Of a stretch of DNA of 64,000 nt, positions 16,446 through 28,285 are shown piece by piece; position 1 is the first letter of the stretch, and every line of letters starts with the position of its first letter. The stretch lies in NCBI RefSeq assembly GCF_029589435.1, contig NZ_JARRAG010000002.1, positions 3,348,001 through 3,412,000 of the forward strand, given 5' to 3'. This stretch comes from Paludisphaera mucosa (GTDB lineage Bacteria; Planctomycetota; Planctomycetia; Isosphaerales; Isosphaeraceae). A model generated the notes under the pieces. It worked only from the letters and a program-made list of their open reading frames with translations, was not told the origin of the DNA and made no database searches. The position numbers and the translations under genes were made by a program.

Positions 16446-18108
16446 GATCGAGCAGTTCGCCCCCGAGGTCACCCGGACGGAAGTCGGCACCGTGCTGGAG
16501 GTCGGCGACGGCATCGCGCGCGTCCACGGCCTCTCCGGCGTCATGGCCGGCGAGATGGTCGCATTCAAGAACGGCTCCAAGGGGATTGCGCTCAACCTGG
16601 AAGAGGCGTCGGTCGGCGTCATCGTCCTGGGCGAGTACACCGAGATCGAGGAGGGGGACGAGGTCGTCGCGACCGGCCAGCTCCTGCGGGTCCCCGTCGG
16701 CGAGGCTCTGATCGGCCGCGTCGTCGACCCGCTCGGCAACCCGCTCGACGAGGGGGGCCCGATCGTCACCAGCCTGAGCCGCGCCATCGAGTCGCCGGCC
16801 GCCGGCATCGCCGAGCGCCAGCCCGTCGACGAGCCGCTGCAGACGGGCATCAAGGCCATCGACGCCATGATCCCGATCGGCCGCGGCCAGCGCCAGCTCA
16901 TCATCGGCGACCGCAAGACGGGCAAGACGGCCATCGCGATCGACACGATCCTCAACCAGAAGGGGACCGGGGTCATCTGCGTGTACGTGGCGATCGCCCA
17001 GAAGGAGTCGACGACGGCCAGCCTGGTCGACGTCCTCCGCCGCCACGGCGCCATGGACTACACGATCGTCGTCGCCTCGGGCGCCAGCGACCCGGCCCCG
17101 CTGCAGTACATCGCCCCGTACGCCGGCTGCGCCATGGCCGAGTACTTCATGTACGAGCAGGGCAAGCCGACCCTCTGCATCTACGACGACCTCTCGAAGC
17201 AGGCCGTCGCCTACCGCGAGGTCTCGCTCCTGCTCCGCCGCCCTCCCGGCCGCGAGGCCTACCCGGGCGACATCTTCTACGCCCACTCCCGCCTCCTGGA
17301 GCGGTCGGCCAAGCTGGCGAACCGCTACGTCATCGTCCCCGAGGCGACCAAGCCCGAGGCCGTGACCGAGGAGTCGGGCGTCGACAAGAAGGTCTACGTC
17401 GGCGTCCCCGGCGCCGAAGAGGCCGCGCACGCCCTCAAGGAGAAGTTCGCCCAGGGTCACAAGGTCGTCAAGACCCCGACCTCGGGGGGCTCGATGACGG
17501 CCCTGCCGATCATCGAGACGCTGGAAGGCGAGGTCTCGGCCTACATCCCCACGAACGTGATCTCGATCACGGACGGCCAGATCTACCTCCAGCCCGACCT
17601 CTTCTTCGCGGGCGTCCGGCCGGCCATCGACGTCGGCATCAGCGTCTCGCGGGTGGGCGGCAAGGCCCAGATCGCCGCCATCCGCAAGGTGGCCGGCAGC
17701 TTGCGCCTCGACCTGGCGGCCTTCCGCGAGCTGGAGGCCTTCGCCCAGCTCGGCACCGACCTGGACAAGGCGACGCAGGCCCAGCTCGACCGCGGCTACC
17801 GCATGGTCGAGCTGCTCAAGCAGCCCCAGTACCGGCCGCTCTCGGCCATCGACCAGGTCATGAGCATCTACGCCGGCTCGACCGGCGCCCTCGACGACGT
17901 CCCGGCGCGCGAGGTCCAGCGGTTCGAGCGGGAGTTCCTCGAATTCCTGCACGCCCAGCGGGCCAAGCTGGTCGAGGACCTGACCCGCGAGAAGAAGATG
18001 ACCGACGCGATCACGGCCGACCTCAAGGCGGCCCTCAAGGACTTCAAGGCCGGGTTCAAGTACGCCGGCCAGGCCGCCCCCGCGGCCGCCGTCGCCGCCA
18101 AGTCCTGA
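16402..18108 (+). CDS. atpA: F1Fo ATP synthase subunit alpha
   Basis: A 568-residue subunit, about 55 longer than usual. The P-loop is GDRKTGKT (about residues 170-177) and the alpha signature SxxR-type region [14 protein letters not shown] is intact. Compared with E. coli there is an insertion of roughly 45 residues (about 310-357) between [14 protein letters not shown] and [10 protein letters not shown], that is after a conserved helix of the nucleotide-binding domain. The C-terminus is Ala-rich. Forms the non-catalytic sites of F1. Start overlaps atpH. Confidence 0.96.
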   Translation: MKFRSEEISSVIQREIEQFAPEVTRTEVGTVLEVGDGIARVHGLSGVMAGEMVAFKNGSKGIALNLEEASVGVIVLGEYTEIEEGDEVVATGQLLRVPVGEALIGRVVDPLGNPLDEGGPIVTSLSRAIESPAAGIAERQPVDEPLQTGIKAIDAMIPIGRGQRQLIIGDRKTGKTAIAIDTILNQKGTGVICVYVAIAQKESTTASLVDVLRRHGAMDYTIVVASGASDPAPLQYIAPYAGCAMAEYFMYEQGKPTLCIYDDLSKQAVAYREVSLLLRRPPGREAYPGDIFYAHSRLLERSAKLANRYVIVPEATKPEAVTEESGVDKKVYVGVPGAEEAAHALKEKFAQGHKVVKTPTSGGSMTALPIIETLEGEVSAYIPTNVISITDGQIYLQPDLFFAGVRPAIDVGISVSRVGGKAQIAAIRKVAGSLRLDLAAFRELEAFAQLGTDLDKATQAQLDRGYRMVELLKQPQYRPLSAIDQVMSIYAGSTGALDDVPAREVQRFEREFLEFLHAQRAKLVEDLTREKKMTDAITADLKAALKDFKAGFKYAGQAAPAAAVAAKS

Positions 18109-18211
18109 CCCGACCCCGGCGACCGAGCTTTCCGAACGAGGCCCCGACGCCCCCCCGGCCCAGCCGGCGCGGCGTCGGGGCCCGCCCGAGCGAATCCCGA
18201 GAGACCTCAAA

Positions 18212-20618
<2,407 letters not shown>

Positions 20619-20659
20619 ACGAGGAACGGTCCCAGCCCGCCAGCGGAGCCTGCAACGAC

Positions 20660-21103
20660 ATGGCCAGCATCACCGAAACCACCGAGCCGGCGCGGACGGG
20701 GCTCCTCTCGGGCCTCCTCCAGTGCCAGGTGGTCACGCCCGAGAAGACCGTCTTCGCCAAGACCGTGGACTTCGTCGCCCTGCCCCTCTTCGACGGCGAG
20801 CTCGGCGTCCTCCCCGGCCGCGCCCCGCTGCTCGGCCGCCTGGGATACGGCGAGCTGCGCATCAAGGTCGGCGGCGCGGTCGAGTCGTACTTCGTCGACG
20901 GCGGCTTCGCCCAGGTCCGCGACGACGTCGTCACCGTCCTGACCAACCGCGCCCTGGCCGCCTCGAAGATCGAGATGAACGGCACCGCCGCCAAGCTCGA
21001 CGAGGCCCTCCGCCGGCCGGCCGTCACCGACGCCGAGATCGCCGAGAAGGAAAAGACCGTCGCCCAGTACCGCGCGATGATCCACGTCAGCAACAAGGCC
21101 TGA
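20660..21103 (+). CDS. atpC: F1Fo ATP synthase subunit epsilon
   Basis: A 147-residue protein. Residues 20-105 are the beta-sandwich of subunit epsilon (VVTPEKTVFAKTVDFVALPL and GELGVLPGRAPLL), followed by a short helical region as in inhibitory C-terminal hairpins. It couples the shaft to the c-ring. The N-terminal 18 residues are an unstructured extension. Last gene of the operon; a perfect-stem terminator follows 24 bases later. Confidence 0.95.
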   Translation: MASITETTEPARTGLLSGLLQCQVVTPEKTVFAKTVDFVALPLFDGELGVLPGRAPLLGRLGYGELRIKVGGAVESYFVDGGFAQVRDDVVTVLTNRALAASKIEMNGTAAKLDEALRRPAVTDAEIAEKEKTVAQYRAMIHVSNKA

Positions 21104-21126
21104 CGCCGCCTCGCAAGCCCACCGAT

Positions 21127-21173
21127 CGGGACCGGACGATCGCCTCGTCGATCCGTCCGGTCCCGATTTTGCT
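21127..21173 (+). terminator. Terminator of the ATP synthase operon
   Basis: A perfect 12-base-pair stem (21127-21138 with 21154-21165) containing a further four-pair inner stem is followed by ATTTTGCTT. It lies directly after atpC and before the next gene's AGGAG, so it ends the operon transcript. Confidence 0.85.
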
Positions 21174-21243
21174 TATCCGTCCCCTTCGACCCTCCCCTCC
21201 CCCAGCCCCGGCCGGACGCCGGGGCCCGCCCAGGAGAACCGCC

Positions 21244-21606
21244 GTGAGCGACCACGACCACGAACACGTACACGACGAGAACTGCGACCACGATCACGAC
21301 GACGACATGGTCGAGATCGTCTACATGGCCCGCGAAGACGTCCTCGAGAAGCTCGGGATCTCCTCCGAGGAGTTCGCCGAGGCGCTCGACAAGGCCATCG
21401 ACGGCCTCGAACAGCTCGCCATGCGCGACGACGTGACCGACGAGGAGATCCCCGCCATGGAGGACCTCGCCATGACCATCAAGGGCCAGGAGTACCGCCT
21501 CGGCGACCTCGCCGAGATCTCCTTCGAGGGCGATGACGACGAGGACGACGAAGAAGAGATGGAAGACGAAGAAGCCGAGGGGATCGAGGAAGTTCAGGAG
21601 GATTGA
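21244..21606 (+). CDS. Small acidic protein with His-rich head
   Basis: A 120-residue protein starting at GTG with AGGAG seven bases upstream. Residues 3-22 are a His/Asp cluster (DHDHEHVHDENCDHDHDDD), a likely metal-binding stretch. The middle is helical (about 25-85) and the last 30 residues are almost entirely Asp and Glu. No known domain. It follows the ATP synthase terminator on the same strand but looks separately expressed. Function unknown; a metal buffer or chaperone-like role would be a guess. Confidence 0.65.
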   Translation: MSDHDHEHVHDENCDHDHDDDMVEIVYMAREDVLEKLGISSEEFAEALDKAIDGLEQLAMRDDVTDEEIPAMEDLAMTIKGQEYRLGDLAEISFEGDDDEDDEEEMEDEEAEGIEEVQED

Positions 21607-22085
21607 CTGCGGTCGATCTTATTGCCGGCTTTACATCGGGTTTGCCGCCGACGTCCCGGCTGCTCGGTCCTACGCAAGCTCCTCGCCCATGGTTTTTTGC
21701 GTCCATACTGGACGCCCCGCGCTGGGTTTAGAAGCGCATCTCGACTCGCCGTCGACGAGTCGCGAGGCTCGGGAGTCCGAATTCGAGGCGAGTGGTTCGA
21801 CCTTCTGAAATAAGAAGATCGGGCGTCCCCTGCCACCCTTCCTCAACCTTGCTCGAGAACGGCGGATCTCGGTGGGTCCTGGAGAGCCGGTGGATGGGCG
21901 GGGGCTCCGTCCGTCGCTTTCCAGCGTCCCGTTCCGTCCTGGGGCTCATCGACCACCCCTCCGGCCACGTCCACCCTCCGGCGGGCCCAGGGGCCGTCGC
22001 GCTCCTTGCAAAATCCCTACCGGCCGAATGAACCGCGCGAGGGGTTCGCCCGACTCCTTGATCGATGCTGTTCAAGGGGGTGGGG
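21607..22085 (+). other. Gap without a gene
   Basis: I see no convincing coding sequence in these 479 bases on either strand: the short open frames lack ribosome-binding sites and family likeness. A seven-pair hairpin (CGACTCG/CGAGTCG) lies near 21742-21762. The promoter of the sigma-factor gene is presumably here but no clear -35/-10 pair was recognised. Confidence 0.5.
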
Positions 22086-22634
22086 ATGGACCACGAGCGC
22101 GAGGAAATCGAGCTTGAGCTGCTGGTGATCCGTTGCCAGCGCGGGGAGCGAGCGGCGTTCGACGAGCTGATCCGAGGCTGGGAGCGAAGGCTCTTCGTCT
22201 ACATCCGGAAGCTCGTCTCGGACGAGGAGGAGGCCTGGCAGCTCCTCCAGGAGATCTGGCTCCAGGTCTTGCGGGGGATCACCTCGCTTCGCCAGCCGCG
22301 ATTCTTCCCGGTCTGGGTCTATCAGGTCGCGCGGAACACGGTGATGTCGCATTATCGCCGCGAGTACTCCCGCGCCGTCTCGCTTCAGGCCGACGTGCCG
22401 GTTCGCGGCGACGACTTCGACGGCTTCGACGACGCCGAGTCGGTGCATGCCGGGCTGTCGAGGCTGGCGATGCCGGACCGCGAGGTCCTGACCCTGTACT
22501 TCCTGAACGATCTCAGCATCGCCGAGACGGCCGAGGTGCTCGGGATCCCCCCGGGCACGGTCAAGTCTCGTCTGTACAGGGCCAAGCGGGCGTTGAGAGA
22601 CGTCCTCGGCCCCGAAGGAGGCTGTCATGGCTGA
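22086..22634 (+). CDS. ECF-type sigma-70 family RNA polymerase sigma factor
   Basis: A protein of about 182 residues with sigma region 2 (RAAFDELIRGWERRLFVYIRK and the FFPVWVYQVARN segment for -10 recognition) and region 4 (LYFLNDLSIAETAEVLGIP then GTVKSRLYRAKRAL). There is no region 1.1 or region 3, as in group 4 sigma factors. I chose the ATG at 22086, which follows a GGGGTGGGG ribosome-binding stretch; an ATG at 22065 lacks one. It overlaps by eight bases a membrane protein gene that may be its anti-sigma partner. Confidence 0.87.
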   Translation: MDHEREEIELELLVIRCQRGERAAFDELIRGWERRLFVYIRKLVSDEEEAWQLLQEIWLQVLRGITSLRQPRFFPVWVYQVARNTVMSHYRREYSRAVSLQADVPVRGDDFDGFDDAESVHAGLSRLAMPDREVLTLYFLNDLSIAETAEVLGIPPGTVKSRLYRAKRALRDVLGPEGGCHG

Positions 22635-23220
22635 TCGGAAAGACGTCCCGCTCCCCGGGTTCCTCGACTTCGACGCCCAGGATTCCGAACTGCAGCGACG
22701 CCATCGAGCGATCCTCGACGCTCGCCTCGGATCGGCCTGGCCCCTGGGGAGGAAGGCCCGCTATCTGATCGTCGCGACCTCGGGCCTGATCGGATTCTTC
22801 GTCGCCGGATCGCTTAGCCTAACCGAGCCCGCCTCGACCCCGCCGGCGATTCGAGGACTCCTCGGGCTCTTCGCCCTCTTCAGTCTAGGGTGGACGCTCT
22901 TCGCCGCCTGGACGCTCGCCCGCCGCCGAGGGGGATTCGCGGGCGAGAGATTGGCGGCCGCGCGGATCGCCCTGGGGTTCACGCTCTTCGCGGTGGCGGG
23001 ACTGGGGCTTGCGGCGACCTCGCTGGGCAAGGAGGCGGCCGCCGCTCCCATGATCGGCGTCGGTTTAGGATTCCTCGTGCTCGCCGCCGTCGGCGCGACC
23101 AACGCCCGCATCGAGGAGGCCGAACTCGCGATCCGGGAACAGCTCCTGCGCCTCGAAGCCCGGATCGTCCGGTCCGAGCCGGCGGCATCACGCGCCCAGC
23201 CGCCGTTTCCCGAGACCTGA
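22627..23220 (+). CDS. Four-helix membrane protein, possible anti-sigma partner
   Basis: A 197-residue protein with a polar head of about 50 residues, four hydrophobic helices (about 52-72, 83-103, 120-140, 148-165) and a charged helical tail. It overlaps the sigma-factor gene by eight bases, so the two are translationally coupled. Membrane proteins encoded right behind ECF sigma factors usually hold them inactive, but no zinc-type anti-sigma motif (HxxxCxxC) is present, so that role is inference from position only. Confidence 0.6.
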   Translation: MADRKDVPLPGFLDFDAQDSELQRRHRAILDARLGSAWPLGRKARYLIVATSGLIGFFVAGSLSLTEPASTPPAIRGLLGLFALFSLGWTLFAAWTLARRRGGFAGERLAAARIALGFTLFAVAGLGLAATSLGKEAAAAPMIGVGLGFLVLAAVGATNARIEEAELAIREQLLRLEARIVRSEPAASRAQPPFPET

Positions 23221-23469
23221 TCGAGGGAGGTCCACCCGAAGGATCGGCGCGGAGGGCGAGTCACCTCGACCGCCGCCCGCTCGCTCCGCGACCCCCGGGC
23301 GGATCATTGCCCGCACGTACCCACGTCACTGATCCTTGCGCGATTTTCATTATTTTCGTCCAAGAGTCTGGTCTGGCCGCCGAAGGTTTCGTAGATTCGG
23401 GCTTCCAACTCTTACGGGCTTCGGACACGCACCAACCTCTCCATGCGTGCGAAGCCGCCTGACAAATCG

Positions 23470-23706
23470 ATGGTTCCAGGAGTCCACGTCTTGAAGAACT
23501 CCGTGCTTCGCGACGGCGGGAGGGCGTTCGGCCTCGGTCTGCTCGCCTTCGCGACAGGCTTCGGCATGGGCTGCGACAGCTCGAAGCAGGGCGGCACCCA
23601 GGTCCAGGTCAGCGACGAGGACAGGGCCCTGGTCAACGCCAGGAAAGAGTCGTACGCGGCCCGCGCGAAGGAGAAGGCGGCGGCCCGCACGACGAAGAAG
23701 CACTGA
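23470..23706 (+). CDS. Small lipoprotein next to DUF1559 gene
   Basis: A 78-residue protein. A basic head, a hydrophobic core ([12 protein letters not shown]) and GMGC form a lipobox, so the mature part is a lipid-anchored peptide of about 45 charged residues ending in a Lys/Arg/Ala-rich tail. Short lipoproteins of this kind are typical next to DUF1559 genes in planctomycetes, as here (100 bases upstream). Function unknown. The start could also be an ATG at 23443 or a TTG within the reading frame. Confidence 0.6.
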   Translation: MVPGVHVLKNSVLRDGGRAFGLGLLAFATGFGMGCDSSKQGGTQVQVSDEDRALVNARKESYAARAKEKAAARTTKKH

Positions 23707-23806
23707 TCGGCCCGCCCCCTCGGCCTCGTCGCTCCGAGGCCCCCCTCGTCAAAATCCTCCTCTCATCGCAATTCGTCTCGCCACCCGTCTCAGGGAGGTC
23801 TCCCTC

Positions 23807-24907
23807 ATGAATCCCCGCAAGGGCTTCACGCTCATCGAGCTGCTCGTGGTGATCGCGATCATCGCGGTCCTGATCGCCCTGCTCCTGCCCGCCGTCCAGT
23901 CGGCGCGCGAGGCGGCCCGGCGCATCCAGTGCACCAACAATCTCAAGCAGCTGGGGCTGGGCGTCCACAACTACATCTCGGCCACAGGCGCCTTCCCGCC
24001 CGGCATCGTCACGACGGTCGCCTACCCCGGCACGGCCGATCCGGGCCAGCTTTCGACCTGGACGGCCTGGAGCCCGCAGTCGTTGCTGCTGTCTTACATC
24101 GAGCAGGGGCCGCTCTATAATGCGGCGAACTTCAACTGGAACTGTTGCTACGACACCGTCGCCGACTCGATCAATTCGACGGTCTACCTGAACCGGATCG
24201 CCGCGTTCCTCTGCCCGTCGGACGGCGTCGTCGGCCAGCAGAACATCAACAGCTACTACGGCAGCATCGGCACCTCGACCCAGCAGTACCCCTCCGACGG
24301 CAACACCTCGGGCGTGTTCCTGCTTTACAACAGCAGCAATCGGACGTCGTCCGTGACCCTCGCGGCGCTCACCGACGGCACCTCGAACACGATCGCGTTC
24401 GGCGAAGGGCTCGCGGGCGACTACGCCAAGACCACCAGCTATCGCGGCAACGGCATGTCCGGCGCCAATCAGATCCTGGCCGCCGAGGTCCTCGACGCGC
24501 GGTCGGCCCCCACGTTCGTCGTCCAGGAACTCCAGGCCTGCAACACGTTCTGGGCCACCCCCGCGATGGCGACCTGCGTCGGGGTCGGGGGCTGCGACCA
24601 GGCGGGGATGAAGCAGTACATGGGCCAGACCTGGGCGCTCGGCGAGCGGGGCTTCACCCTGTTCAACACGGTCGTCCCGCCCAACTCGAAGCAGTATCCC
24701 TGGCACAGCTGCCGGACGACGACCTGCCTGGAGTGCGCGATGGAAGGTTCGAGCTACATCAACGCCAGCAGCAACCACCCCGGCGGCGCCAACTTCGCGC
24801 TCAGCGACGGCAGCGTCCGGTTCATCAAGGACTCGATCGACATGTCCGTCTACCAGGCCCTGGGGACACGGAACGGCGGGGAGGTGATCAGCTCCGACTC
24901 GTATTGA
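23807..24907 (+). CDS. DUF1559 protein with prepilin-type N-terminus
   Basis: A 366-residue protein with a type IV prepilin leader: [20 protein letters not shown] directly after a short basic head, where prepilin peptidase cuts after Gly and methylates the new N-terminus. The [17 protein letters not shown] segment and the C-terminal [19 protein letters not shown] motif define the planctomycete DUF1559 (SBP_bac_10) family, present in hundreds of copies per genome and thought to be pilin-like or surface proteins. GGGAGG before the ATG is a good ribosome site. Cysteines in the second half may form disulfides. Confidence 0.93.
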   Translation: MNPRKGFTLIELLVVIAIIAVLIALLLPAVQSAREAARRIQCTNNLKQLGLGVHNYISATGAFPPGIVTTVAYPGTADPGQLSTWTAWSPQSLLLSYIEQGPLYNAANFNWNCCYDTVADSINSTVYLNRIAAFLCPSDGVVGQQNINSYYGSIGTSTQQYPSDGNTSGVFLLYNSSNRTSSVTLAALTDGTSNTIAFGEGLAGDYAKTTSYRGNGMSGANQILAAEVLDARSAPTFVVQELQACNTFWATPAMATCVGVGGCDQAGMKQYMGQTWALGERGFTLFNTVVPPNSKQYPWHSCRTTTCLECAMEGSSYINASSNHPGGANFALSDGSVRFIKDSIDMSVYQALGTRNGGEVISSDSY

Positions 24908-24948
24908 GCGGAGACTGTTGAAGGTCGACCGGCGGGGTCGAAGGACGT

Positions 24949-25118
24949 CTTCCCCCCTCGCGGGGGAAGGCAGCCCCCCCAGGGGTCGGATGAGCGGGAC
25001 GACGAGCGCAAGGACCGTCGGAATTCGCGATCCGGCCGGATGTTACGCCGACAATCAAGTCGCGCGTCCTCCACCTCATCCGGCCCTTCGGTCCACCTTC
25101 CCCCGCGAGGGGGGAAGG
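24949..25118. repeat. MITE-like palindromic repeat
   Basis: A 170-base unit with perfect 22-base terminal inverted repeats (24949-24970 and 25097-25118, the type CTTCCCCCCTCGCGGGGGAA), each itself nearly palindromic. Inside the ends, CGGATGAG and CTCATCCG form a second dyad. It fills the intergenic space after the DUF1559 gene. This kind of unit is often multicopy in bacterial genomes; only one copy is in this window. It could also act as a bidirectional terminator. Confidence 0.6.
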
Positions 25119-25151
25119 CATGAAACCCTTCTTACTCGTTCATCGGCCGGT

Positions 25152-25946
25152 TCACGCGAGGTCGGACTCCGCCTCCGGCCTCGCGCCGCCTCCCGAAGTC
25201 GTGACGACGGCCGCCCCCAGGGCGGTCAGCACGGCCACGAGCACCTGGGCCAGGATCCGCGGCGGGCCCCCGCCCGGGAGGGGGAGGTCCGACTTGCCGG
25301 ACGGGAAGGCCAGGGCGGCGGCGATCTCGTAGACGATCGTGGCGATCAGGGCGCCGACGAGCCCCCCGGCCAGGGCCTTCGCCGCGCCGCGACTCCGGAG
25401 CCCGAGGCCGAGCCCGAAGGCCAGGCCGACGAGGGCCCCGACGAGCACCCAGATCGCGCCATGCGCCAGCAGCGGGACGATCAGGTCGTCGGCTTGCGAG
25501 TCCCGCCCGCGGAAGAAGATCGGCGTCGCGATCGAGGCCGTCGCGCCCCCCGCGACGAGGCCCAGCACGCCGCCCGCGACGGCCGCCCCGACGGCCCGCC
25601 TCCGCGACCCCGTCGCGAGCCCCCCCGCGGCCCCCAGGGCCAGGCCGAGCAGACCGCCCATCGTCGCGTAGACGGCCCGGGCGCTGCCGACCCGCGCGGC
25701 CTCCAGCCTGGCCGCATCCTCCGGGGTCTGGACGATCTTGAGCTTGGGGAAGAGCCGGTCGCGATAGCCGGCCACGACCCGCTCGCCGACCAGGCTCGAC
25801 GCCCCGCCCGCGATCAGCCCCGCCACCAGCGCCAGGGCGACGATCTTGCCGTTTCCGCCGCCACGTGGGGCGACGTCCGTCCGGTCCGCCTTCGCCTGCG
25901 CAAGGGGCTCGCGCGCCCCCTCGTCCTCGGGAGGGCGGGAATTCAT
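25152..25946 (-). CDS. Gly/Ala-rich multi-helix membrane protein
   Basis: A 264-residue protein with a polar head of about 35 residues, then roughly six Gly/Ala-rich hydrophobic helices separated by short charged loops. A periplasmic or cytoplasmic loop near residues 60-85 contains KIVQTPEDAARLEAARVGSA. No domain recognised. The ATG at 25946 gives the shorter, family-plausible form; an upstream in-frame ATG adds 19 unlikely residues. Isolated on the minus strand; function unknown. Confidence 0.6.
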   Translation of the reverse strand: MNSRPPEDEGAREPLAQAKADRTDVAPRGGGNGKIVALALVAGLIAGGASSLVGERVVAGYRDRLFPKLKIVQTPEDAARLEAARVGSARAVYATMGGLLGLALGAAGGLATGSRRRAVGAAVAGGVLGLVAGGATASIATPIFFRGRDSQADDLIVPLLAHGAIWVLVGALVGLAFGLGLGLRSRGAAKALAGGLVGALIATIVYEIAAALAFPSGKSDLPLPGGGPPRILAQVLVAVLTALGAAVVTTSGGGARPEAESDLA

Positions 25947-26066
25947 GCTCAGCACCTCTGATGTCCTCGAAAGGAGTCGTGACGGCCGGGAGGGCCCCTC
26001 CATTAAGAATCATAAAGGCGAAATTCTCAACGCCGTTTTCGAGGACGAATCCTCGGTCGGCCGGAA

Positions 26067-27071
26067 TCAGCCAGGCGCAGCGATCGAAGTCTCCGGCGAC
26101 CGCCGAGCGAAGAATCCCGGCCGCCGGGCCATCGGCCGCTCGATCCAGCGAGCGCCGGTCCAGCCGTGGTGGGTCACGGCGACGTCGCCGCCGTCGAGGA
26201 CGATTTCGAGGAAGCCGGGCGGGTCGTCCCCGCGCCTGTCCAGCAGCAGGGGGGCGCCGGCGTTGAGGCACACCTCGTCCGGAAGGGCCGGCGGCGTGAA
26301 CGCCCAGGCGTGGTGGACGTGGCCGCAGCAATACAGGTGCGGGCCGATCGTCGCCAGCCACGCGGTCAGCTCGTCCGCGTTTTCGAGGCGCTTCCAGGCC
26401 AGTTCCTCCTCAAGGCCGGGAGGGGCGGCGATCGGGTAGTGGCAGGCGACCACGAGACGGTCGACGTCGGCCCGGTTGGCCTCCCAAAGCTCACGGGCGG
26501 CGGCGAGCTGGGCGGCGGGCAGACGTCCCCGGGCCGAGAGGTGGGGCCTGGAAGGATCGAGGGCCAGGACGGCCGTCCGATCGGCGACGAATCGGAGCCA
26601 GGGGAACGTCTCCCCGCCCAGGAACGGGCCGAACGACCGCTCGAATCGGCGGCCGCGGGCGGAGCCCCGGGTGTAGCGGTCGTGGTTGCCGGGGACGACC
26701 GTCGCGCGCTCGGGAGATCGCAAAAGCGGTCGCAGGGCCTCGAACGCCAGGGCGAATTCCTCGGCCAGCGCGGTGGTGGTCAAGTCGCCCGTGATCAGGA
26801 CGTGGTCGGGGGCCAGCGACTCGACCCGTTCGACGACCTGCCGCAGCCGCTCCATCCGGAACCGCCGCGCCCGGCCCAGCAGCAGGGCCGCCATGCCGAC
26901 GGCCCGCTTGTTCATCAGCCGGAGCGGGTTGAACTCGTACTTCCAGACGTGGACGTCGGACAGGTGGACGAGCCGAAAGCCGGGCAAGGCGGGAGTCCAG
27001 CGACGGAGGGGGTAGGAAAGCGGTCGGCCCCGAACGTCACCCGTTCCAGCCGACCCAACCGACCAGCACAT
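26067..27071 (-). CDS. Calcineurin-like metallophosphoesterase
   Basis: A 334-residue protein with all five phosphoesterase blocks: LSDVHV (about 37-42), ITGDLTTTA, VPGNHDRY, ACHYPI and CGHVHHAW, supplying the His, Asp and Asn ligands of a two-metal centre. The family hydrolyses phosphodiesters or phosphomonoesters, substrate unknown. The first 28 residues overlap the end of the CPBP-protease gene by 35 bases, suggesting translational coupling in a two-gene operon. No better start codon exists in frame. Confidence 0.85.
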   Translation of the reverse strand: MCWSVGSAGTGDVRGRPLSYPLRRWTPALPGFRLVHLSDVHVWKYEFNPLRLMNKRAVGMAALLLGRARRFRMERLRQVVERVESLAPDHVLITGDLTTTALAEEFALAFEALRPLLRSPERATVVPGNHDRYTRGSARGRRFERSFGPFLGGETFPWLRFVADRTAVLALDPSRPHLSARGRLPAAQLAAARELWEANRADVDRLVVACHYPIAAPPGLEEELAWKRLENADELTAWLATIGPHLYCCGHVHHAWAFTPPALPDEVCLNAGAPLLLDRRGDDPPGFLEIVLDGGDVAVTHHGWTGARWIERPMARRPGFFARRSPETSIAAPG

Positions 27072-27882
27072 CGTACGCCGTGTGCGCCCCGACCGCGATG
27101 CCGAAGCCGCGCAGGATGAAGACCCAGGCGAAGAAGACGCCGGCCATCCAGCGGAAGATGAAGGCGAACCAGGTGAACGCCTCGCCCGGGTTGCCGGCGT
27201 GGTGGGCCAGCGAGAACAGGAGCGCCGAGCCGCTCACCGCCAGGGCGCTCGCGAGGACCTGGGGGGTCTGGAGCAGGCGGAGCGCGTAGAAGATCGCCGG
27301 CACCAGGAGCAGCCGGAAGAGGGCCTCCTCGTACACCCCCGCGCCCAGGTAGCCGACGAGCTGCGCCGCGGCGGCCTCGGCCGAGCCGGGCGCGACCTGC
27401 AAGAGCGCGGCGGGGGGCGGGGTCCGCTCCATCAGGTCGAAGCCCAGGTCCACCAGCCGGCTCACCCCCACCAGAGCCACGGCCAGCACCAGGCTCTCGA
27501 TCACCATCCCGGCCACGACCACCGGCGAGAACTTCCAGCCCTTGGGCTGGAGCGCCTGCCAGCCCAGCAAGACGAGGAAGAGCGAGAGCGGCAGCAGCCA
27601 GTGGTCGGTGAGCCCGACCGTCGCCAGGCTCTGGCGGATCCAGGCGTCGGCCCCGGTCCGCAAGGCCTGCGCCGAGCCTCCCCCCAGCCAGACCACCCCG
27701 AACTCGTAGGCCAGGACGATGGGCGCGACCAGGACGAGCGAGGGGAGCGGCTTGCGGGTCGTCGCCCAGTAGCTCGGCGGCGGGTCGATCGGCTCGACGA
27801 AGACCAGCCGGCGCAGCCCCCGCTGACGCGAACCGGCCTTCTCGATGCGCTGGAGATCCGAACGGTCCCTGGCGGACTTCAA
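27037..27882 (-). CDS. CPBP family intramembrane metalloprotease
   Basis: A 281-residue membrane protein with the CPBP (CAAX protease and bacteriocin-processing) motifs: the EEALFR glutamates (about residues 182-187), a conserved His in FSLAHHAGN, and a last block GIAVGAHTAYDVLVG. I chose a TTG start at 27882 because AGGAGGG lies five bases upstream; the ATG at 28131 would add about 80 residues with no helix or motif. In the family, the two-Glu motif with two His binds zinc in the membrane. Overlaps the phosphoesterase gene by 35 bases. Confidence 0.8.
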   Translation of the reverse strand: MKSARDRSDLQRIEKAGSRQRGLRRLVFVEPIDPPPSYWATTRKPLPSLVLVAPIVLAYEFGVVWLGGGSAQALRTGADAWIRQSLATVGLTDHWLLPLSLFLVLLGWQALQPKGWKFSPVVVAGMVIESLVLAVALVGVSRLVDLGFDLMERTPPPAALLQVAPGSAEAAAAQLVGYLGAGVYEEALFRLLLVPAIFYALRLLQTPQVLASALAVSGSALLFSLAHHAGNPGEAFTWFAFIFRWMAGVFFAWVFILRGFGIAVGAHTAYDVLVGWVGWNG

Positions 27883-28009
27883 CTCGTCCCTCCTCTCCGG
27901 GCGCGCCGGCGCGGCCGGCCGGGTCGTCGGCGGTCGGGCGTGGATTACGGGTCGTTCGGATGAGTCGTATTGTTCGAAGCGGCCGAAGAATACGAAATCG
28001 CCGTCCGTC

Positions 28010-28038
28010 TTGTGGGTGCAGCGGCAGGCGGCTACGAT
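28010..28038 (+). promoter_or_regulatory. Possible promoter of the cytochrome cluster
   Basis: TTGTGG (28010-28015) and TACGAT (28033-28038) are 17 bases apart on the plus strand in the 403-base gap between divergent genes (27883-28285). This would give a leader of about 240 bases before the dihaem cytochrome. Apart from this I see no gene in the gap. Confidence 0.3.
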
Positions 28039-28285
28039 TACCTTACCATACGGACGAGGCGTCAGCTTGACGGCGACGTGGGCCGGCCCGAAAAAGCACC
28101 ACTCACGGCCCCCGCCCATCGCCCGAAGCATGACCCTGAGGTCGCCAGCCGCGGCGGAGACGCCGGCGTCGAGCCGGACCGCTCCCGACCGGCCGTCGAC
28201 GTCGCAGAATCCCGGGCCGGAACCCGATCGCCCCCCGCCGCTTCGCCCCCGCGACGAGGTCCGGCTTGCCCCTGGAGATGTTCGC

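Noticed and set aside
27883-28131. Longer form of the CPBP protease starting at an ATG at 28131
   Set aside because: The added residues have no helix or motif; a TTG with AGGAGGG at five bases fits better.
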